Shown here piece after piece: positions 31,901 through 37,369 of a stretch of DNA of 37,369 nt. The stretch covers positions 1 to 37,369 of the forward strand of contig JAIKZF010000018.1 of the NCBI GenBank assembly GCA_024682455.1, read 5' to 3'. How positions within the stretch are numbered: the first letter of the stretch is position 1; each line of letters opens with the position of its first letter. This DNA is from Ruminiclostridium sp. GTDB lineage: Bacteria; Bacillota; Clostridia; Oscillospirales; Ruminococcaceae. The notes beneath the pieces were generated by a model, which was given only the letters and a program-made list of their open reading frames with translations, ran no database searches and was not told the origin of the DNA. Both the position numbers and the translations under genes were made by a program.

Positions 31901-34790
31901 TATCCGCGAATACCTCGGTTACGCGAGAAGCGGCATAAAACGCTTCTTCACTGAGGACAGGCAGATATGGATATCCTTTGTCGTACCGTGCCTGACTCTG
32001 CTGTTATCGTATTTCTATTTCGGAGTCTTCCCCTGCGGCGAAAGATCGGTGCTTTCTCTCGACCTGAACGGACAGTATGTGTATTACTACGACCATATGT
32101 ACGACGTTCTGGCAGGCAAGGAGAGCATCTTCTACTCCTGGAACCGCAACCTCTCCGGCGAGTTCATGGGCATAATCGGCTACTACCTCGCGAGCCCCTT
32201 CAATATCCTTGTGTGGATGTGGCCGCGCGAGTGCATAACCGAGGGACTGCTGACCATGATGGTCACAAAGGTCGGTGCGATAGGGCTCTGCACGGCGGTG
32301 TACCTGAGCCGCGGCAGGGGCTTCGGAAGATTCACGACTATAATATTCTCGTCCTGCTACGCTCTGTGCGCCTACACGCTGGAGCAGACCATGAACCCCA
32401 TGTGGCTGGACGGCGTGATGATACTGCCGATAGTGGTCTACGGCATAGAAAAGCTGATAAACGACGGCAAATTCATAATGCTGACGCTCTCGCTGGTATA
32501 CGCCTTCACGACCTGCTTCTATATCGGCTTCATGATAGGCATTTTCTCGGCGATATACTTTCTGTATTACTGCTGCGTCACCCATAAGAAGAATTTTTAC
32601 AGGCTGTTTATATGGCGCGGGCTGGCGTTCACCGGCGTGGCGATAGTCTCGGTGATGATGTCGGCATTCATGCTGCTGCCCGTGTACCACTCGCTGTCCT
32701 ACGGAAAATTCGACTTCTCGACCAACGTGTCCGAGGCGACCTCGCTGGACACGAACTTCCACTTCGTGGAGATGCTGGACAAGATGTTCCCCGGCTCCTA
32801 CGACACCTGCCGCATGAGCGGTCTGCCGTTCATCTACTGCGGCACGATAGTGCTGATAATGCTGCCGTGCTACTTCTTCATGAAGAAGATACGCGGACGC
32901 GACAGGATAGGCGCGGCCGTGATAATTTCCGTGCTGTGCATCTGTATGTATATCAAGCAGGTCGATATGCTCTGGCACGGCGGTCAGCTCCCGAACTGGC
33001 TCCCCTACCGTTACAGCTTCATGCTGTCGTTCATGCTGGTGACCTTCGCGGCGCAGGCGTTCGACAACATCGGCGACATATCGAAGCGGCGGCTCACGCT
33101 GTCGGCATTCGCTTGGTTCGTGGTGCTGCTGCTGATAGAGAACGCCGACACCGTGAACACGGACATAAACCGCGACATAATGGACGGCCTGACCGTCATA
33201 CTGCCGGCTCTGCTGATACTTATGCTGGTATCCGCGTCGCTGGTGCAGATGAAGGACAAGATAGCCGCCAAAAAGACTCTGTGGTGCGTGATGCTGTGCA
33301 TCGTACTGCTGGGCGAGGGCTTCTACAACACGATATATCAGCTCTTCAAGCAGCACGGCGACATAGTCTACTCGACGCGCCCCTCGTATAACAACGTGAT
33401 ACAGCCGACCCGCGAGGTCGTAAACGACATAAAGGAAAAGGACGACGGCTTCTACCGCATAGAAAAGACCTACTTCCGCACGGTCAACGACCCTATGGCG
33501 GTGAATATGTACGGCCTGTCGCACAGCTCCAGTACCCTGAACTCAAAGCCCATAACCCTGCTGGAGTCCCTGGGCTTCACGGCGCGCAGCCACTATACGC
33601 GCTACTCGGGCGCGACGGAGATCACGAAGAGCCTCTTCGGCGTAAAATATGAGCTCTCCTGCCCGGACAACGCCACCAAGAATATAGGGTCCGCGGCTGA
33701 TATCACGGTAACGCGCAACGAGCTTGCCCTGCCGATGGCGTATCTCGCCGACGAGTCGTTCGCCGAGCTTGAGCTCACCGACGGCAAGCCCTTCGATAAC
33801 CAGAACAAGCTCCTCTCCTCGATGATCGGGCTCTCTCAGCCGAGAGATTATTTCAAGCGCATAATCAACAGCGACAAGACCCCCGTCGATCTCGAAAAGA
33901 CCAACGTGACACAGGGCAAGACCACCGACGGTCACCACAGCTTCAAGGTCGTGGACAGCAAGAAGAACGCCGAGATCGTCTACACCCTGAATATGCCCGA
34001 GACCTCGCCGCTCTATATGTTCCTGCCCTCACGGTACGAGAGGACGGTCAATGTGTGGCTGAACCGCGAGAAGTTCCTCGGCACCTACTTCGAGGGCGAC
34101 AACAACAGCATAATGAAGATAGGCGATTTCAAGAAGGGCGAGCAGGTCATCATCGGACTTACCCTCACCAAGAGCGACCTCTACTTCAAGGAGGCTCAGT
34201 TCGTCTATATCAACGAAGCCGCGATACAGCGCGACCTTCAGGCTCTGCTCGACATGAACGCCGAGACCGTCGCCGAAAGACCGACCCCGACCTCGATGAA
34301 GGTCACGGTCAACGCGGACAAGGACAGATACCTGTTCACCTCGATACCCGACGAGAAGGGCTGGGAGGTGTTCATCGACGGCAAAAAGGCGGAGCTTAAG
34401 GATCCCGACGACCCGACAAAGACCGAAAACTACTATATCGCGCTGGACGCTCTGCTGACCGTGCCGGTCAGCCCCGGAAAGCACACGATAGAATTCAGGT
34501 TCACTACCGCGGGTTATCCGGTCGCGATCTTCATCAGCATAGGAGGCACCCTGCTGTTCGTCACCGCGATAGTGCTGTATGTCAGATTCTTCCGCGGGCG
34601 CTGGGACGGCGACGAGCCGGAGCTCCCGATGATACCGCGTTACACGAACGAGCCTGAGCAGCCGCGCGTTATCCCGTCGATAACGGCGTCCCTGCCGCCC
34701 GCCGAGATCCCCGATGAGGACGACGAGGACGATGAGGACGGGCTTCTCGATATATATTCCCCCAGCGACGAGGACAGCAAATGGGTCTGA
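31884..34790 (+). CDS. yfhO: YfhO family membrane glycosyltransferase
   Basis: A 968-residue multi-TM protein of the YfhO family (PF09586), GT-C-like enzymes that move a sugar from undecaprenyl phosphate to a polymer outside the membrane. Features: LDLNGQYVYYYDHMYDVLAGK in the first external loop (shown by its LNGQ and YYDH parts), about 12 TM helices up to residue ~480, a large extracellular domain (~500-870), a last TM (about 875-900), and an acidic cytoplasmic tail with runs of Asp/Glu. It overlaps the GT2 gene, the presumed donor maker. The sugar and acceptor are not readable; in B. subtilis the YfhO acceptor is lipoteichoic acid. Confidence 0.9.
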   Translation: MTGKLDIREYLGYARSGIKRFFTEDRQIWISFVVPCLTLLLSYFYFGVFPCGERSVLSLDLNGQYVYYYDHMYDVLAGKESIFYSWNRNLSGEFMGIIGYYLASPFNILVWMWPRECITEGLLTMMVTKVGAIGLCTAVYLSRGRGFGRFTTIIFSSCYALCAYTLEQTMNPMWLDGVMILPIVVYGIEKLINDGKFIMLTLSLVYAFTTCFYIGFMIGIFSAIYFLYYCCVTHKKNFYRLFIWRGLAFTGVAIVSVMMSAFMLLPVYHSLSYGKFDFSTNVSEATSLDTNFHFVEMLDKMFPGSYDTCRMSGLPFIYCGTIVLIMLPCYFFMKKIRGRDRIGAAVIISVLCICMYIKQVDMLWHGGQLPNWLPYRYSFMLSFMLVTFAAQAFDNIGDISKRRLTLSAFAWFVVLLLIENADTVNTDINRDIMDGLTVILPALLILMLVSASLVQMKDKIAAKKTLWCVMLCIVLLGEGFYNTIYQLFKQHGDIVYSTRPSYNNVIQPTREVVNDIKEKDDGFYRIEKTYFRTVNDPMAVNMYGLSHSSSTLNSKPITLLESLGFTARSHYTRYSGATEITKSLFGVKYELSCPDNATKNIGSAADITVTRNELALPMAYLADESFAELELTDGKPFDNQNKLLSSMIGLSQPRDYFKRIINSDKTPVDLEKTNVTQGKTTDGHHSFKVVDSKKNAEIVYTLNMPETSPLYMFLPSRYERTVNVWLNREKFLGTYFEGDNNSIMKIGDFKKGEQVIIGLTLTKSDLYFKEAQFVYINEAAIQRDLQALLDMNAETVAERPTPTSMKVTVNADKDRYLFTSIPDEKGWEVFIDGKKAELKDPDDPTKTENYYIALDALLTVPVSPGKHTIEFRFTTAGYPVAIFISIGGTLLFVTAIVLYVRFFRGRWDGDEPELPMIPRYTNEPEQPRVIPSITASLPPAEIPDEDDEDDEDGLLDIYSPSDEDSKWV

Positions 34791-34861
34791 ACGGCCCGTA
34801 AAACAAAGGCGCTTCGTAAAGTCCCGAAAATACAAATAAGTAAAATAAGAGGTATACCGCC

Positions 34862-35632
34862 ATGCTGATGACAATTGATGTAGGCAACACGAATACGGTA
34901 TTCGGCGTATTCAACAGGAACGACGAGATAGTGTTCGGAATGAGAGTCCAGACCAACGCGGCGCGTATGGCTGACGAATACACATCTCTGCTGCGCAGCC
35001 ACATGGAGCTGGACAGCCTCGATCCGAACGAGATCGACAGCGCGATAATATCGTCCGTCGTACCGCCCGTGACAGAGCAGATACGCACGTGTCTGCGCAG
35101 GCTGTTCGGCATCGACTGCATGATCGTCGGTCCCGGCGTAAAGACCGGGCTCAATATCCGCATCGACGACCCCGCGACTCTCGGCGCGGATATGTGCTGT
35201 GCAGGCGTCGCCGCCAAGACCTTCTACACCCTGCCCGGTATCATAATCGACCTCGGCACCGCGAGCAAGGTCTTTGCCGTAAACGGCAGGGGCGACTTTC
35301 TGGGCGGCATAATCTCCGTGGGCGTGGAGATGGCTTTCTCCGGGCTCTCACGCGGGACGGCCGCTCTGCCGCTGATAACCGGCGGCGACGTGACCCACAC
35401 TATCGGCACCAACACGGTCGACTCCATGCGCGCAGGCGTGATAGTCGGAATGGCTTCGATGATGGACGGCTTCATCGAGCGCTTCACCGCGGAAATGGGC
35501 GAGGTAAAGACCTTTATCGCGACAGGCGGATATTCGCCTCTCGTAATTCCCTACTGCCGCACAAATAATATAATCTATGATTCCGACCTGCTCCTTAAGG
35601 GCATGCTCGCGATATACAAAAAGAACAGATAA
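34862..35632 (+). CDS. coaX: Type III pantothenate kinase (CoaX), divergent
   Basis: First step of CoA synthesis: phosphorylation of pantothenate. The 256-residue protein has the ASKHA phosphate motif TIDVGNTNT at the N-terminus, GPGVKTGLNIR, a GAD (catalytic Asp) at 35187-35195, IIDLGTASKV, and a final GG-Y end. Several family positions differ: GADM where GADR is usual, DLGTASK for DFGTATT, and GGIISVG without the usual proline before glycine. These could affect activity or reflect a clostridial sub-branch. AAGAGG lies 9 nt before ATG 34862; a second ATG is two codons later. It follows yfhO by 71 nt with no terminator between. Confidence 0.88.
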   Translation: MLMTIDVGNTNTVFGVFNRNDEIVFGMRVQTNAARMADEYTSLLRSHMELDSLDPNEIDSAIISSVVPPVTEQIRTCLRRLFGIDCMIVGPGVKTGLNIRIDDPATLGADMCCAGVAAKTFYTLPGIIIDLGTASKVFAVNGRGDFLGGIISVGVEMAFSGLSRGTAALPLITGGDVTHTIGTNTVDSMRAGVIVGMASMMDGFIERFTAEMGEVKTFIATGGYSPLVIPYCRTNNIIYDSDLLLKGMLAIYKKNR

Positions 35633-35703
35633 CAATACTTACGAAGGGTCGTGATACAAGTGATATCGCCCGACGATCTCATTTCCTATGAGGGAACAGC
35701 TAT

Positions 35704-36174
35704 ATGATAAGAATAGCCGCAATGGACGACCTCGTGGGGATAAACGTCCTGCACGCACAGCTCCATATCCAGCACATAGGCTACCGCCCGGACATATTCG
35801 CGCCGATAGAGCAGCCGGTCTTTGACACGCTCATGATACCGTACATACAGAATGACGGAAAGGATATCATCATTTCGGAGAACGACGGCGTTATAGACGG
35901 CTACGCGGCAATATCGGTCTGCGATACCGAAAAGGGCGCGGGCGAGATACTGCCCTTCATCTTTGTCGAGGTGAACGAGCTCTGCGTGGCGGAGAACGCC
36001 CACAGAAAGGGCATCGGCACGGCGCTCCTCGACGCGGTCAAGGCCTACGCTAAGGAGCGGGGCGCTAAATTCGTGGAGCTTGGCGTACAGGCGCAGAACA
36101 CCTCCGCGCAGGAATTCTACAAAGCAAACGGAATGTTCGTAAAGAACCTTAAAATGCAGTACAGAATACAATAA
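35704..36174 (+). CDS. GNAT family N-acetyltransferase
   Basis: A 156-residue acetyltransferase. Acetyl-CoA binding motif A is clear: VNELCVAENAHRKGIGTAL with the HRKGIG pyrophosphate loop at about residues 100-106, then AKERGAKFVELGV and the C-terminal NTSAQEFYKANGM motif B. The family acetylates amines of small molecules or protein N-termini; the substrate is unknown. GAGGG lies about 9 nt before ATG 35704. It is 24 nt upstream of tyrS and downstream of coaX, probably one transcript. Confidence 0.92.
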   Translation: MIRIAAMDDLVGINVLHAQLHIQHIGYRPDIFAPIEQPVFDTLMIPYIQNDGKDIIISENDGVIDGYAAISVCDTEKGAGEILPFIFVEVNELCVAENAHRKGIGTALLDAVKAYAKERGAKFVELGVQAQNTSAQEFYKANGMFVKNLKMQYRIQ

Positions 36175-36198
36175 AGGAAAGAAAGGATCAACATAAGA

Positions 36199-37369
36199 AT
36201 GACAGTATTTGAAGAACTTCAGCGCCGCGGACTGCTGGCGCAGCTCACGGACGAAAAGGAGATAGCCGACCTCATCAACAACGGCAAGGCTACGTTCTAT
36301 ATAGGGTTCGACCCCACAGCGGACAGCCTGCACGTGGGTCATTTCATGGCGCTGTGCCTGATGAAGCGTATGCAGCTCGCCGGGAACAAGCCCATAGCGC
36401 TGCTCGGCGGAGGCACGGGACTTATCGGCGACCCCTCGGGCAAGACCGATATGCGAAAGATGCTCACAAAGGAGGACGTCGACCACAACATAGCCTGCTT
36501 CAAGAAGCAGATGAGCCGCTTCATCGAGTTCGGCGAGGATAAGGCAATAATGGTAAACAATGCCGACTGGATACTCGACCTGAACTACATGGAGCTTCTC
36601 CGCGAGGTGGGAGCGTGCTTCTCGGTAAACAACATGCTCCGCGCGGAGTGCTACAAGCAGCGCATGGAGCGCGGTCTTACGTTCCTTGAGTTCAATTACA
36701 TGATAATGCAGAGCTATGATTTCTATATGCTGTACAAGAAGTACGGCTGCAATATGCAGTTCGGCGGCGACGACCAGTGGAGCAAGATGCTCGGCGGCAC
36801 AGAGCTGATAAGAAAGAAGCGCGGCAAGGATGCTTACGCGATGACCATAACTCTCCTGCTCAACTCCGAGGGCAAGAAAATGGGCAAGACCGAAAAGGGC
36901 GCCGTATGGCTCGACCCGAACAAGACCCCGCCCTACGAGTTCTTCCAGTACTGGAGAAATGTTGCGGACGCGGATGTTATCAAGTGCATGAAGCTCCTCA
37001 CGTTCATCCCGATCGAGGAGATCGAGGAAATGGAAGAACACCTCGAGGGCGCGGCATTCAATCAGGCTAAGGAGCGCCTCGCGTTCGAGCTCACAAAAAT
37101 GGTGCACGGCGAGGACGAGGCCAACAAGGCTCTTGCGGCCGCAAAGAGCGTCTTCGGCGGCAGCGGCGTGTCCGATGATATGCCGACCACCGAGATACCC
37201 GCGGATAAGTTCACCGACGGCAAGATCGGTATTCTCGACCTGCTCACATTAACAGGCCTCGTACCCTCCAAGCGCGAGGGCAGAACCGTTATCGCAGGCG
37301 GCGGCCTGTTCGTCAATGACGTCAAGATCACCGACCCCAACGAAATGATAGCAATAGACGACTTCGTCA
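36199..37369 (+). CDS. tyrS: Tyrosyl-tRNA synthetase, 3' end outside window
   Basis: Charges tRNA-Tyr with tyrosine. The frame from ATG 36199 runs to the right edge without a stop, giving 390 codons, most of a ~410-residue enzyme. Class I motifs: [15 protein letters not shown] (HIGH-type, about residues 34-48), [29 protein letters not shown], and the KMSKS-equivalent [10 protein letters not shown] around residue 230. The S4-like RNA-binding end starts after '[10 protein letters not shown]'. AAAGGA lies ~11 nt before ATG. There is no room for a T-box leader between the GNAT stop and this start. Confidence 0.97.
   Translation, partial: MTVFEELQRRGLLAQLTDEKEIADLINNGKATFYIGFDPTADSLHVGHFMALCLMKRMQLAGNKPIALLGGGTGLIGDPSGKTDMRKMLTKEDVDHNIACFKKQMSRFIEFGEDKAIMVNNADWILDLNYMELLREVGACFSVNNMLRAECYKQRMERGLTFLEFNYMIMQSYDFYMLYKKYGCNMQFGGDDQWSKMLGGTELIRKKRGKDAYAMTITLLLNSEGKKMGKTEKGAVWLDPNKTPPYEFFQYWRNVADADVIKCMKLLTFIPIEEIEEMEEHLEGAAFNQAKERLAFELTKMVHGEDEANKALAAAKSVFGGSGVSDDMPTTEIPADKFTDGKIGILDLLTLTGLVPSKREGRTVIAGGGLFVNDVKITDPNEMIAIDDFV

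Noticed and set aside
36175-36198. T-box leader before tyrS
   Set aside because: Only 24 nt separate the upstream stop from the tyrS start, far too short for a T-box.
1-37369. CRISPR array, prophage, transposase, rRNA or tRNA genes
   Set aside because: No regularly spaced direct repeats, integrase, transposase or structural phage motifs, or conserved RNA gene sequences were seen on either strand.

Overview
The window reads as chromosome of a Gram-positive anaerobe of the class Clostridia, most likely a Ruminococcus-like member of the Oscillospiraceae. This placement is inferred from strong AGGAGG-type ribosome sites, TTGACA/TATAAT promoters, a type III glutamine synthetase, a redox repressor Rex, a CsbB/YfhO-type wall-glycosylation pair, Thr/Glu-rich exported proteins and moderately high GC coding sequence. 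Nothing in it looks like phage, plasmid, IS element or CRISPR. I support 34 protein genes, two of them cut by the window edges, plus promoters, terminators, one candidate structured leader RNA and several intergenic repeat elements.

Layout. 1-1.1 kb: the C-terminal end of an unrecognised Pro/Ala-rich protein, closed by a bidirectional terminator. 1.3-5.6 kb (minus): a TTG-started aconitase, two small proteins, a eukaryote-like NADP isocitrate dehydrogenase and rex in one close-packed operon with a consensus promoter. 5.8-10.8 kb (plus): two exported proteins with GHL10-type glycosidase-like domains, the second fused to a peptidoglycan amidase. 10.8-12.3 kb (plus): trmL and a DegV protein, preceded by a roughly 110-nt leader that can fold into a four-way junction starting at the predicted transcription start. 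12.7-13.6 kb: mscS. 13.7-19.4 kb (minus): glnN, and upstream of it a sodium:solute symporter / PaaK-type ligase / acyl carrier protein unit.

19.4-23.9 kb (minus): citrate synthase, a phosphotransferase-like kinase, shikimate kinase, a VTC-type polyphosphate polymerase domain protein and a DUF4956 membrane protein. 24.2-28.7 kb (minus): a coiled-coil protein of unknown function, a fumarase alpha subunit without a beta subunit nearby, a two-TM protein, a PHP-domain protein, an NTF2-like protein and alanine racemase. 28.9-34.8 kb (plus): five overlapping or closely spaced genes (divergent LCP protein, small membrane protein, DUF4097 protein, GT2, YfhO), apparently a cell-wall polymer module. 34.9-37.4 kb (plus): type III pantothenate kinase, a GNAT acetyltransferase and the start of tyrS.

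How the genes fit together. Citrate synthase, aconitase and isocitrate dehydrogenase make the oxidative half-TCA branch from oxaloacetate to 2-oxoglutarate, and glutamine synthetase uses the resulting glutamate to fix ammonia. Rex, an NADH/NAD+ sensor, is encoded in the same operon as two of these enzymes. The amidase/GHL10 proteins, alanine racemase, LCP protein and GT2/YfhO pair all concern the cell envelope. Intergenic DNA is unusually repeat-rich: copies of a conserved hairpin element lie at about 1.2, 12.45 and 24.05 kb, with related modules at 26.3 kb and an unrelated inverted-repeat element at 21.4 kb.
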